The notes under the pieces: generated by a model
What the model saw: only the letters and a program-made list of their open reading frames with translations
What the model was told of the DNA's origin: nothing
Databases searched by the model: none
Part shown: positions 1 through 8,384 of the stretch, one piece after another
How the letters are laid out: each line of letters opens with the position of its first letter
Position numbering within the stretch: the first letter of the stretch is position 1
Made by a program: the position numbers and the translations under genes
Source: Elusimicrobiota bacterium
GTDB lineage: Bacteria; Elusimicrobiota; Elusimicrobia; Elusimicrobiales; UBA9959
Direction of reading: 5' to 3'
NCBI GenBank assembly: GCA_029267355.1
Contig: JAJUJA010000008.1
Coordinates: 1-34,793 of the forward strand
Length of the DNA: 34,793 nucleotides

Positions 1-98
1 GCATAACCAAAGCATCTTCCAATAATAAGTTTGACGCCTATATGCCTTACAACTATACGGGCAGTTCGTTCGGCCTGACTTATGGAATAACGTATTAG
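1..98 (+). CDS. C-terminal end of a probable outer-membrane beta-barrel protein (partial)
   Basis: The frame starting at base 3 is open from the window edge to a TAG at 96-98 and is too short for the ORF track. The roughly 31 visible residues are rich in Tyr, Gly, Ser and Asn and end in GLTYGITY. Alternating hydrophobic residues and a C-terminal aromatic residue are usual for the last strand of an outer-membrane barrel recognised by the BAM complex. Only the tail is visible, so family and function cannot be given. A promoter-like region follows, so it is probably the last gene of an upstream unit. Confidence 0.5.
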   Translation, partial: ITKASSNNKFDAYMPYNYTGSSFGLTYGITY

Positions 99-152
99 GC
101 CGGTTCCATGTTAAACTGCTCTTGAGGGCTTTTTACGGGACTCCTAAATTGA

Positions 153-164
153 TATAATTATAAT
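153..164 (+). promoter_or_regulatory. Probable promoter -10 region for smc (two overlapping-phase TATAAT boxes)
   Basis: Two perfect TATAAT hexamers lie back to back at 153-158 and 159-164 in the only intergenic gap upstream of smc. No convincing -35 box sits at 17 bases; the nearest candidates (TTTTAC or TTTACG around 131-138) are weak. A start near 165-172 would give a leader of about 30-40 bases before the smc ATG. Confidence 0.45.
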
Positions 165-202
165 ATTGCGTTTCTTTGCTATTTCGCTTTTCGGAGATTA
201 AA

Positions 203-3200
203 ATGTACTTAAAGTCTGTTGAAATTTACGGTTTTAAATCTTTCGCCAATAAAGTCCGTCTGGACCTCAACCCCGGCATAACTGCCATAGTGGGCCCGAA
301 CGGCTGCGGGAAATCAAATGTTGTTGACTCAATAAAGTGGTCCATAGGCGAAATGTCAAGACGCGCGCTGAGGATGCCGTCAATGATGGATGTCATTTTT
401 GCCGGAACGACCAAAAGGCAGCCGCTCAATATGGCGGAGGTAACCCTTACTTTTGATAATCAGGAAAGGAAACTGAATTTTGACTTCAATGAGGTATCTG
501 TAACAAGAAAGATTTACAGGAGCGAGGAATCGGAGTACTTCATAAACAAGACCCCATGCCGTCTCAAAGACATAAGAGATATGTTCCTTGACACCGGCAT
601 AGGCTCGGACGGATACGCCATAATAAGTCAGGGAGAGATAGAGGCGCTTCTTTCCTCGGACGCGCTCGGCAGGAGGGAATTTTTTGAAGAGGTGGCAGGC
701 GTTTCCAAGTATAAAGCCAAAAGGGAAGAATCGCTTAAAAAACTTGAAAAAGTTGATGCAGATCTTGCCGTCCTTGAAAATTCGCTGCAGATAATAGACG
801 AACAGATAAAAAAGCTTGATGCCGAGGCAAAGAGGGCAAAACTTCAGCAAAAGTACAGGGAAGAGCTCAGGGAAGCCGAAATAGCTCTTATAACAAACGA
901 GATAAGCTCCCACATGGAGCAGATAGAGCTCAAAAAAAACGAGCTTGCCCCAGTGACGGAAGAGATATCGCAGATAAACTCTGCTGTTACAGCCCAGGAA
1001 GCCGAATATGCGGCCCTGAACATAGAGCTTACAGAAAAGACGCAGGAGGAAAGGGCGCTTCTGGAGAAAACCTCTTCAATAAAATTTTCTCTTTCTTCCG
1101 CCGAGGACAGGATAATAAGCAGCAAGGAAATGATAGAGGAGAAGCTGAAACAGATAGAAGATATTAAATCCCAAAAAGAGAAAAATGAACAGTTTGAGGT
1201 TTCAATTCTTCCTCAGCTTGAAGGGCTTAAGGCGAAACTTGCCGAACTGGGGGCTTCCAATGAGAAGCTTGCTGCTCAATATCAGCAGGCGCAGGCTGCC
1301 TATCAGAATCTTGAAAACTCTCTGATGGAAAGCGAAATAAACTCCGAGAGGTATGAAAAGGACACATTTTCTGTTTTGGAGCAGGAAAGCAAGATTTCGG
1401 GGCTTGTCTCAGCTCTTGAAGCATCTATTTCGCATTACGCTGCCGAAGAGCTTTCCATTGAAAAGGACCTTTCCGAGGCCAGGTCGAAAAAGGACGAGGT
1501 TGAAGCCGCGCTTAAAGCCGACAGAGAAAATTTTTCGGCTGTAAATCTCAGAATACAGGAAAATGAGAGCTTGAAGGCCGAAAAAAACGCCCTGAAAGAA
1601 AAAATTTCGGCCGCTAAAAAAGAGGCTGAGGAAAACAGTTTAAGGCTTACCGGTCTGCTGGCTTCTCTTGAAAGCTCGCTTGAAGCCTCTGTTGCGCAGG
1701 CCGAGAAGGATGTTTACTGGATAGGAACGAATGTGATAATGTCCGAAAAGTTTCCGGGTATTTACGGCACGCTCCGCCAGATGATAGATTTCCCGGCTGA
1801 CAAGGCGCCGCTTATCGAAGATTCACTCGGCAGATTTCTGGATTCGCTCGTAGCGGAAAATGAACAGGCCGCAAAAGATTGCGCCCAGAAGCTCAAGTTC
1901 ATAGGCAAGGGCAGGGCTAGATTCATAATACTTGACAAAATCCCCAAGGTTACGCCTCAGCTTTCCTTCAATTCTCTGCTCAATTGCATAAAACCCCAAG
2001 ATAAGGTCGCGGATTTGCTGAACTATCTGCTGTCTGATGTTTCATACAATGAAGACTCGGTTTCAGGCCCGTTCTGGGTTTGCGGCGGCGTTATGGACGT
2101 AAATCAGAACGAAGTGTACTGGGGCAGCGTAGACGAATTGAAGAAAAAAATTGAAAATTGTCGCGCAGAAAGCGCTGAAAATTCCTCTCTTCTGGCCAGG
2201 CTTGCCGCCGATATGGAAAACGCCGAGAAAGAAATTTCCTCCGCTATTGAAAACATTTCAGTCTTAAAGGCTCAGAAGGCGGCGGTTGAAAATTCCATAT
2301 CTTCCAAAGAGGAGGATATGGCGGTGCTTGAAAAAGCTGTCGCTTCCATTTTGTCTCAAAAGGCTCAAAATGAAGCCAGAAAAAAGGAGGCGCTTGAAAA
2401 GGTTGAGATACATAAAAATGAGCTGGCCAATTTAAGGCAAAAAGCCGAAAGCATAAAGAAATCGGCCCAGGAGATCAAGTCTGTAAGGGAAAATCTGGCC
2501 AAGGAAATCCTTTCTGCCAAGGAACAAGTTGTGAATGCGAGAAACGCCTATGAGGGATATCTCAGCAGCAGAAAAGACCTTGAGGAAAAAATTTCCTCTT
2601 TTGAGTCCAGACTTGCCCAGATACAAAGCGATAAGAGTTCCATGGATTCAAAAAAGGCTTTACTTGAAGCGGAGATAGAAAATCTTAACAGGCAGATATC
2701 AGCTTATCAGGAAAAAGTGCTTGAAGAAAGAAACAATCTCAAAGAGACTGAAATAGCGCAGAACGCTTTATCTGAAAAAATTTCCGAGATAAGAAATACC
2801 ATGGAGAGACTGTCTCATTCAATAAGGGAGAATAAGCAGGCCATAAATGACCTTTCAGAAAAGAAGCAGGCCATAGAGCTTGAAATAAACACTTTTTCCA
2901 CCAGAGCCGAGGATGCCCAGAAGAAGCTGGAAAATGACTGGAATGTCAAATATCAGGACACGAAAGATGCCTATCGCGAGACTAAAGTGGATATGGAAAG
3001 GGTCCTTTTTTTAAGAAAGAGAATAGAAAATATGGGACCTGTAAATATGACCGCTCCCGAGGAATATGACGCCCTGATAAACAGGTACAACTCAATGAGA
3101 GGGCAGATAGAGGACCTTAACAAGGCAAAATCCGACCTGCGTTCCGCCATACAGAAAATAAACGAGACAACAAAGGAAAACTTCAAGAAAACTTTTGACA

Positions 3201-3670
3201 GGGTTCAGGAGTATTTCAAAAGCATATATTCCGTTCTGTTCAATGGCGGCGAGGCCAATCTTATCTTGACCAATCCGGACGATCTCCTTGAAACAGGAGT
3301 GGAGATTATGGCTCATCCTCCGGGGAAAAAGCTTATAAATATTTCCCAGCTTTCGGGAGGAGAAAAATCTCTTACGGCCCTGGCGCTGCTTTTCAGTTTC
3401 TTTAAGGTGAATCCCTCGCCTTTCTGCATAATGGACGAGGTGGATGCGGCTCTTGACGAGGGAAATGTTGAGAGATTTGCCAGAATGATAAAAGAGTTTG
3501 CCGCAGATACGCAGTTCATCGTCATAACTCACAATAAGAGAACTATGGAGGCCGCCGATATAATGTACGGGGTTACCATGGAAGAGCTTGGCGTATCAAA
3601 AATAATTTCAGTTGACCTAAAGAGAGCTGTTGACCTCACGGGAGCCAGGCAGCCGGCGGGAGCTGTTTGA
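203..3670 (+). CDS. smc: Chromosome segregation protein SMC
   Basis: This is an ATPase that compacts and segregates the chromosome as a homodimer, usually with ScpA and ScpB. The N-terminal head carries the Walker A motif GPNGCGKS at residues 31-38. Two long Glu/Lys/Ala-rich coiled-coil arms flank a hinge at about residues 515-640, which begins near IYGTLRQMIDF. The C-terminal head has the ABC signature LSGGEKSLTALALLF near residue 1050 and Walker B CIMDEVDAALDE near 1075. The length of 1155 residues is normal for bacterial SMC. The ORF track starts at 176, but the ATG at 203 has GGAG 6 bases upstream and gives the family start MYLKSVEIYGFKSFA. The stop overlaps the next gene's ATG by one base (TGATG), implying translational coupling. 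No scpA or scpB is visible in the window. Confidence 0.97.
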   Translation: MYLKSVEIYGFKSFANKVRLDLNPGITAIVGPNGCGKSNVVDSIKWSIGEMSRRALRMPSMMDVIFAGTTKRQPLNMAEVTLTFDNQERKLNFDFNEVSVTRKIYRSEESEYFINKTPCRLKDIRDMFLDTGIGSDGYAIISQGEIEALLSSDALGRREFFEEVAGVSKYKAKREESLKKLEKVDADLAVLENSLQIIDEQIKKLDAEAKRAKLQQKYREELREAEIALITNEISSHMEQIELKKNELAPVTEEISQINSAVTAQEAEYAALNIELTEKTQEERALLEKTSSIKFSLSSAEDRIISSKEMIEEKLKQIEDIKSQKEKNEQFEVSILPQLEGLKAKLAELGASNEKLAAQYQQAQAAYQNLENSLMESEINSERYEKDTFSVLEQESKISGLVSALEASISHYAAEELSIEKDLSEARSKKDEVEAALKADRENFSAVNLRIQENESLKAEKNALKEKISAAKKEAEENSLRLTGLLASLESSLEASVAQAEKDVYWIGTNVIMSEKFPGIYGTLRQMIDFPADKAPLIEDSLGRFLDSLVAENEQAAKDCAQKLKFIGKGRARFIILDKIPKVTPQLSFNSLLNCIKPQDKVADLLNYLLSDVSYNEDSVSGPFWVCGGVMDVNQNEVYWGSVDELKKKIENCRAESAENSSLLARLAADMENAEKEISSAIENISVLKAQKAAVENSISSKEEDMAVLEKAVASILSQKAQNEARKKEALEKVEIHKNELANLRQKAESIKKSAQEIKSVRENLAKEILSAKEQVVNARNAYEGYLSSRKDLEEKISSFESRLAQIQSDKSSMDSKKALLEAEIENLNRQISAYQEKVLEERNNLKETEIAQNALSEKISEIRNTMERLSHSIRENKQAINDLSEKKQAIELEINTFSTRAEDAQKKLENDWNVKYQDTKDAYRETKVDMERVLFLRKRIENMGPVNMTAPEEYDALINRYNSMRGQIEDLNKAKSDLRSAIQKINETTKENFKKTFDRVQEYFKSIYSVLFNGGEANLILTNPDDLLETGVEIMAHPPGKKLINISQLSGGEKSLTALALLFSFFKVNPSPFCIMDEVDAALDEGNVERFARMIKEFAADTQFIVITHNKRTMEAADIMYGVTMEELGVSKIISVDLKRAVDLTGARQPAGAV

Positions 3671-4404
3671 TGCGCTACGCCGTCTTTTCCGATATACATG
3701 CCAATTATGAGGCGCTTAAAAGCGCCATGGCTCAGATGGAAAAAATGGATATAGACGGCTATATTTTTTGCGGAGACCTTATCGGCTACGGGCCTCAGCC
3801 TGCTGAATGCGCCGCAGCTGTTAGAAAGCTCAAGAATCTTTACATAGTCATGGGAAATCATGACGCCGCTCTTGCCGGCAAAATAGAGCTTAAATGGTTC
3901 AATGAAGCGGCTGCCGCCGCTATAGAGTATTCGGCAAAATCTCTTGACTCTGAAACCATAGCATGGCTTTCCTCTCTTCCTGAAAGAATAGACGCTGCGG
4001 ATTTTACTCTGGTGCACGGCGCTCCGAGGAATGCGCTTAAGGAATACCTGCTCAGCGAAGCCCAGTTTTTTGATAATATAAAATATGTCTCAAACAATGT
4101 CTGCTTTGTCGGCCACAGTCATATGCCGATGTTTTTCTGCCTTAAGGAAGACGGGCTTGTTTACAGCGACTTCATAAAGCCCTCGGAAAAGGTTTTGCTT
4201 AATTCGCCGAAGTGTTTTATAAATCCGGGCTCTGTCGGCCAGCCGAGAGACGGCAATCCTCTGGCGAGTTTCGGGGTCTATGATTCAAAGCTTAAAACTT
4301 TTGAGCTGGTAAGGGTCAAGTACGATGTCCTGACAGTGCAGGAGCTTATGACAAAAATAGGAATGCCTCCTCTTCTGGTTGAGAGACTGGCTATGGGATT
4401 TTAG
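3670..4404 (+). CDS. Calcineurin-like metallophosphoesterase
   Basis: This is a probable cytoplasmic dinuclear-metal phosphoesterase of the YfcE/MJ0936-like branch; its substrate is unknown. The metal-ligand motifs appear in order: FSDIH (Asp8, His10), CGDLIGYGP (Asp36), MGNHD (Asn63, His64), LVHGAPRN and FVGHSHMP. The 244-residue length is typical for a single-domain member. The track starts at a TTG at 3667, but the ATG at 3670 overlaps the smc stop by one base and is preferred. It lies 8 bases before the receiver gene, so the three genes are probably cotranscribed. Whether it acts on nucleotides, phosphodiesters or proteins cannot be told from sequence. Confidence 0.9.
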   Translation: MRYAVFSDIHANYEALKSAMAQMEKMDIDGYIFCGDLIGYGPQPAECAAAVRKLKNLYIVMGNHDAALAGKIELKWFNEAAAAAIEYSAKSLDSETIAWLSSLPERIDAADFTLVHGAPRNALKEYLLSEAQFFDNIKYVSNNVCFVGHSHMPMFFCLKEDGLVYSDFIKPSEKVLLNSPKCFINPGSVGQPRDGNPLASFGVYDSKLKTFELVRVKYDVLTVQELMTKIGMPPLLVERLAMGF

Positions 4405-4412
4405 GAGAAAAA

Positions 4413-4796
4413 ATGAACTTCAAGATTTTTATAGTTGATGATGACAAGAATTTCATAGAGACTTTAAGGGACAGCCTTAAGGAAAAAGACATAAACGCTG
4501 AAATAAAGGTTTCTTCATCCGCCAGGGAGTCCTTTGAGACTCTTTCATCCTATGTGCCGGATATAATAATACTTGACGTTCAGCTTGGGGATATGCACGG
4601 CATGGATTTTATGAAGGCGATAAAAGCCTCAAAAAGACTTAATTCTGTCCCGGTTATTTTCATATCGGCAAAATACACCGAACCAGCTGACAGGGCTGCG
4701 GCCCTGCTGGCGGGAGCCAAGGCTTTTTTCTCCAAGCCGGTTGACATAGAAGAGCTTTGGAAAGAAATAAGCTATTATATAAGGAACAGGAAATAG
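4413..4796 (+). CDS. Single-domain response regulator (CheY-like receiver)
   Basis: The protein is one receiver domain with no output domain (127 residues). Visible phosphorylation-site residues are the acidic cluster Asp9-Asp11 in IVDDDKNF, the phosphoacceptor Asp55 in IILDVQLGD, the switch Ser85 in FISAK and Lys108 in FSKPVDI. It should be phosphorylated by a histidine kinase and signal through protein contacts. No kinase lies nearby, so the partner is unknown. The ATG at 4413 has GGAG a few bases upstream. It sits between a phosphoesterase and thioredoxin in a run of chromosome-maintenance genes, an odd setting for a two-component protein. Confidence 0.93.
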   Translation: MNFKIFIVDDDKNFIETLRDSLKEKDINAEIKVSSSARESFETLSSYVPDIIILDVQLGDMHGMDFMKAIKASKRLNSVPVIFISAKYTEPADRAAALLAGAKAFFSKPVDIEELWKEISYYIRNRK

Positions 4797-4808
4797 ATTT
4801 TTAAAATC

Positions 4809-4820
4809 GGCCGCAAGGCC
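4809..4820 (+). other. Short GNRA-capped hairpin in the trxA leader
   Basis: GGCC-GCAA-GGCC forms a 4-bp stem with a GCAA tetraloop, 17 bases before the trxA start. No T-run follows, so it does not look like a terminator. It could be an mRNA stability element or chance. Confidence 0.25.
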
Positions 4821-4837
4821 TAAAATGAGAGGATAAA

Positions 4838-5158
4838 ATGAGCGAAATACATCTGACGGATGAAAACTTTGACGCAGAAGTCCTTAAAAGCTCTGTGCCG
4901 GTGCTTGTTGATTTCTGGGCTCCATGGTGCGGACCATGCAGGATGCTTTCTCCCGTGATAGAAGAGCTGGCCAATGAATACGAAGGCAAGGCCAAAATTT
5001 GCAAAGTTAACACTGACGAAAATCCAGCGAAAGCCGGGGAATATTCTGTCAGCGCCATCCCTACTCTTCTTTTCTTCAAAGGCGGCAAGGTAGTAAAGGA
5101 GAGCGTAGGCCTTCAAAGCAAGGAAGACCTGAAAAAAACTCTGGACTCTCTGCTTTAA
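4838..5158 (+). CDS. trxA: Thioredoxin
   Basis: This is a small cytoplasmic dithiol-disulfide oxidoreductase that reduces target proteins, usually recharged by thioredoxin reductase. The canonical active site WCGPC is present (Cys31, Cys34), as is the cis-proline loop SAIPTLLFF. The length of 106 residues is typical, and there is no signal peptide. The ATG at 4838 is preceded by AGAGGATAAA, a good ribosome site. It lies 41 bases after the receiver gene and 36 bases before polA, separated from polA by a strong GC hairpin. Confidence 0.96.
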   Translation: MSEIHLTDENFDAEVLKSSVPVLVDFWAPWCGPCRMLSPVIEELANEYEGKAKICKVNTDENPAKAGEYSVSAIPTLLFFKGGKVVKESVGLQSKEDLKKTLDSLL

Positions 5159-5167
5159 AACATTCCT

Positions 5168-5189
5168 GGCGCCCCTTTAACGGGGCGCC
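5168..5189 (+). other. Perfect 8-bp GC hairpin just upstream of polA
   Basis: GGCGCCCC (5168-5175), loop TTTAAC, then GGGGCGCC (5182-5189) form a perfect all-GC stem. It ends 5 bases before the polA ATG at 5195. No T-tract follows on either strand, so it is not a standard intrinsic terminator. The 3' arm contains the only G-rich stretch that could serve as the polA ribosome site, so the stem could hide it. It could also stabilise the 3' end of a processed trxA transcript. Confidence 0.6.
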
Positions 5190-5194
5190 GAAAA

Positions 5195-7708
5195 ATGGCT
5201 TCCGAAAAAGAAATTTTCATAATAGATTCTCACGCCTACCTTTACAAGAATTACTTTGCTTTGCCCAAAATGCTGACTTCAAAAGGCGAAGAGGCCGGCG
5301 CGGTATACGGCTTTTTGAGGATGCTGCTTAAGATAATAAAGGAGAAAAAGCCTTTATATCTGGCAGTATGCTATGACTCTCCCGGACCGACGAAAAGGAA
5401 GGAAAAATATCAGCTTTACAAAGCCAACAGGCCCGAAACGGACAGGGCTCTTATAGACCAGATAAATCTTTCTGCGGAAATCCTGAGAGATCTCGGAATC
5501 AAAACAGTTTCTATTTCCGGTTTTGAAGCGGATGATATCATAGCTTCCATAACTCAAAAAGCGCTTAAAAACGGGCTTAAACCAGTTATAGTTTCTCCTG
5601 ACAAGGATATTTGCTCTCTTATCTCTCTCGGCGCTTATGTCTGGGACGGCAGCGCTGAAGAATATTTTTCCGAGGAATATGTCCTGAAAAAATTTATGGT
5701 GCCGTCCTCTCTCGTGGAAGATTTCCTGTCTTTAACGGGCGACGGCTCGGATAATATTCCCGGAGCCGAGGGAATAGGACCTAAAAAAGCTGCACAGCTT
5801 CTTGAAAAATACGGCTCTTTGGATTCTATCATCTCGGCCTGTCAAAAAGACGGCATTGAAGACAAGAATTTGCTCAAAGTTAAAGAAAGTCTTGATTCGG
5901 TGAGGCTGTCAAAAGAGCTTGTCAAGCTTGATTTCACAGCGCCCGTAGGCGAGGATTTGGAAATATTTTCTTTTGGCGGATTGCGAACGGAAAAAATTCC
6001 CTTCTGGGCTCAAAGACTGGAATTCGGCTATCTTTATGAGCTTGATAAAAAGGACGAACTTTTTTCTTTCGGGAATGAAAACATTATTGAAAGCGCGCCG
6101 TCTTTGCCTCTAACCCATATTTTAGATTCAAATCCGGGAGAAATATCTGTTTTTGAAAATAAGCTGTTCACAGAGGCCGGCTATTGCGAATTCGATCAAT
6201 GCCGCGATATCGCGCCCCTGCTTAAAAGCGGGGCTAGAAAATATCTTTATGACACAAAAGAGTTTTTAAAGAACTGCGGAATTTTTCAAATGGAGAATTT
6301 TGAGGACATAAGACTGGCCTATTATCTTGCCTACGGCGGACAGAGAAAGCCTGACCCTTACAGGATGGTAAGGGAGCTTTATCCGGCTCAGGCAAATTCT
6401 CCCGCAGCCGCCGCGAAAAAAGTTTTTTTCTCGCTTGAAAAAATTCTGGACGAAAAAAATCTCAAGGGCATATATGAAGGAATTGAAAAGCCGCTCGTTT
6501 CCTGCCTGGCTGAAATGGAAAGAAACGGCATGAGCGTGGATGAAAAGCGCCTCAGGGACCTTAATGTCTCTCTTGAAAAAGAAATAGAGAATGTTCTGCT
6601 TGAGTTCAGAAGCGCCGCGCAATGCGATATTAACCTTAATTCTCCAAAACAGGTTTCATCGTTTATTTATGAAAAGCTCAACCTTCCGCTCACTGAAAAA
6701 CAGAAAAGCATGTTCAAAACAAAAACGGGCTACACGACATCCGAAGAAGCCCTCGTCGCCCTGGAACCTTACAGCCCTTTGATATCGCTTATAATAAAAT
6801 ACCGTGAACTGGCTAAATTAAAAAGCTCCTTTGTGGAAGTTTTGCTTGAAAAAATTTCAGACGGACGTATTCACACCGTATTCGATCAGACAGGCACCGC
6901 GACCGGCAGGCTTTCCAGCTCCAACCCGAATCTGCAGAATATTCCCGTAAAGACTTCGCATGCCGCAAAGATAAGGGCCTGCTTCAATGCTCCAAGCGGA
7001 TTTTTGCTGGTTTCAGCCGATTATTCTCAGATTGATTTAAGAGTGCTGGCCCATGAAAGCGGAGATGAAAAGCTTGTTGAAGCTTTTCGCAGAGGGGATG
7101 ATATACATCTAAAAACAGCAATGCAGATATTTGCCAAAACTCCCGGGGAAATAACAGCGGATATGCGCAGAATAGCCAAGACCGTGAATTTCGGCATCAT
7201 ATACGGTCAGAGCCCGAACGGCCTTTCAAGAGAACTTTCGATACCGCAAAGCGAAGCTGCCGGATACATAGAGAGTTATTTCAATTATTACAGCGGAGTA
7301 AAGGCCTGGTCTTTAAAGGTCGTTGAAGAATCAAGAAAAAGAGGATATTGCATCAATTTTGCTGGAAGAAGGCGCGAACTTGCGGAGTTAAATTCATCAA
7401 ACAGGGCTGTAAGGGCGTTTGCCGAAAGAATAGCTCTTAATATGCCCATACAAAGCGGTTCCAGCGACATAATAAAAAAAGCCATGATAAGCATAATGGC
7501 TCTAATAAGGGATAACCCTGAGATAAAACTTTGTTCTCAGGTCCATGATGAATTGATCTTTGAGATAAGGGAGGACAAAATAGACAAGTGGGCGCCCTTA
7601 ATTAAAAAGGAAATGGAAAACTCATACTCTTTGAGCGTTCCCTTGCTGGTTGAAATCAAGGCCGGTCCCAACTGGGCTGAGATGAAAAAGATAAATTCCG
7701 GAGTTTGA
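5195..7708 (+). CDS. polA: DNA polymerase I (5' nuclease and polymerase; proofreading domain degenerate)
   Basis: The enzyme removes RNA primers and fills gaps in replication and repair. The N-terminal 5' nuclease domain (about residues 1-290) has FEADDI, PDKDICSL and the helix-hairpin-helix region DGSDNIPGAEGIGPKKAA. The middle region (about 290-480) aligns in position with the 3'-5' exonuclease, but I see no DxE motif, so proofreading is probably lost as in Taq and Bacillus Pol I. The polymerase domain has TGTATGRLSS, motif A SADYSQIDLRVLAHE (near 607), motif B KTVNFGIIYG (near 662) and motif C QVHDELIFE (near 783). The length of 837 residues fits the Taq-type family. The ATG at 5195 has no clear exposed ribosome site; see the hairpin before it. 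Confidence 0.97.
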   Translation: MASEKEIFIIDSHAYLYKNYFALPKMLTSKGEEAGAVYGFLRMLLKIIKEKKPLYLAVCYDSPGPTKRKEKYQLYKANRPETDRALIDQINLSAEILRDLGIKTVSISGFEADDIIASITQKALKNGLKPVIVSPDKDICSLISLGAYVWDGSAEEYFSEEYVLKKFMVPSSLVEDFLSLTGDGSDNIPGAEGIGPKKAAQLLEKYGSLDSIISACQKDGIEDKNLLKVKESLDSVRLSKELVKLDFTAPVGEDLEIFSFGGLRTEKIPFWAQRLEFGYLYELDKKDELFSFGNENIIESAPSLPLTHILDSNPGEISVFENKLFTEAGYCEFDQCRDIAPLLKSGARKYLYDTKEFLKNCGIFQMENFEDIRLAYYLAYGGQRKPDPYRMVRELYPAQANSPAAAAKKVFFSLEKILDEKNLKGIYEGIEKPLVSCLAEMERNGMSVDEKRLRDLNVSLEKEIENVLLEFRSAAQCDINLNSPKQVSSFIYEKLNLPLTEKQKSMFKTKTGYTTSEEALVALEPYSPLISLIIKYRELAKLKSSFVEVLLEKISDGRIHTVFDQTGTATGRLSSSNPNLQNIPVKTSHAAKIRACFNAPSGFLLVSADYSQIDLRVLAHESGDEKLVEAFRRGDDIHLKTAMQIFAKTPGEITADMRRIAKTVNFGIIYGQSPNGLSRELSIPQSEAAGYIESYFNYYSGVKAWSLKVVEESRKRGYCINFAGRRRELAELNSSNRAVRAFAERIALNMPIQSGSSDIIKKAMISIMALIRDNPEIKLCSQVHDELIFEIREDKIDKWAPLIKKEMENSYSLSVPLLVEIKAGPNWAEMKKINSGV

Positions 7709-7715
7709 CCGGAAT
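7695..7715 (+). terminator. Weak hairpin over the polA stop codon
   Basis: ATTCCGG (7695-7701), a 7-base loop containing the TGA stop, and CCGGAAT (7709-7715) form a 7-bp stem, followed by ATTTTC. The T-run is short, so termination would be partial at best. Confidence 0.3.
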
Positions 7716-7736
7716 ATTTTCTGCGCGTTTTACCGT

Positions 7737-8375
7737 ATGGACAGAAAGTATATTGAAAAGCTGAAAAGTGGTCTTAAGGACAAATTTGTGCTGGCCGTAA
7801 CTGGCGTTCCCGGCTGCGGGAAAAGCCTTTTTTGCCTTTTTATGTCAAAGTTCGGCGCCCATTATCTTTCCGCAGATGAAATAGCCGGAAAACTATTGAC
7901 AAAGAAAAAATGCTATAGTAAAATCTTAAAAGAATTCGGCAGTTCTGTATCCGACGGAAATCTCTTAAATAAGGGAAAACTGGCCAAGGCGGTTTTCAAA
8001 AACAAAGGAAAGAGAAGGTGGCTTGAGAATTATCTTCACCCCTTCATAGCGAGCGAAATATATTCCGAGATAAAAAAATCCAAGAAAAAGATAGCCGTTG
8101 TTGAAGCGCCGTTGCTGTTTGAATCGGGATTTGACAGTTTTGCCGACATGACCGTATGCGTTACAAGCGGTTTGAGGAACATAAACTCAAGACTTAAGGC
8201 GAGAGGATGGACGCCTGAGCAGGCCAAAGCCAGAGCTAAAGCCCAGTTCTCTCAAAGAAAAAAAACCGCCCTTTGCGATATTGCGGTGGAAAATAACGCA
8301 ACTCAGAAGGAGCTTGAGGCCAGGGCGGGAGAACTTTCAAAATTTTTAAGAGGTCTTGTTCAGCAGGATTTTTAA
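7737..8375 (+). CDS. coaE: Dephospho-CoA kinase
   Basis: The enzyme phosphorylates the 3'-hydroxyl of dephospho-CoA with ATP, the last step of coenzyme A synthesis. The P-loop is GVPGCGKS at residues 23-30, differing from the common GGIGSGKS. YLSADEIAGKLL matches the usual substrate-binding segment, and VVEAPLLFESG matches the conserved PLLFE motif. The length is 212 residues. The N-terminus is about 15 residues longer than most family members, and no Shine-Dalgarno sequence precedes the ATG at 7737, which is the only reasonable start before the P-loop. It follows polA by 28 bases and precedes rho by 9 bases. Confidence 0.9.
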   Translation: MDRKYIEKLKSGLKDKFVLAVTGVPGCGKSLFCLFMSKFGAHYLSADEIAGKLLTKKKCYSKILKEFGSSVSDGNLLNKGKLAKAVFKNKGKRRWLENYLHPFIASEIYSEIKKSKKKIAVVEAPLLFESGFDSFADMTVCVTSGLRNINSRLKARGWTPEQAKARAKAQFSQRKKTALCDIAVENNATQKELEARAGELSKFLRGLVQQDF

Positions 8376-8384
8376 GGAGAAAAA

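Noticed and set aside
380-913. 177-codon minus-strand ORF inside smc
   Set aside because: It lies wholly antisense to the well-supported SMC head domain and has no recognisable motif, so it is a shadow ORF.
3529-4017. 162-codon minus-strand ORF across the smc/phosphoesterase junction
   Set aside because: It is antisense to two solid genes, with no family resemblance or ribosome site support.
5168-5189. Hairpin before polA as an intrinsic terminator for trxA
   Set aside because: The stem is strong, but no T-tract follows on the plus strand and none is in position on the minus strand.
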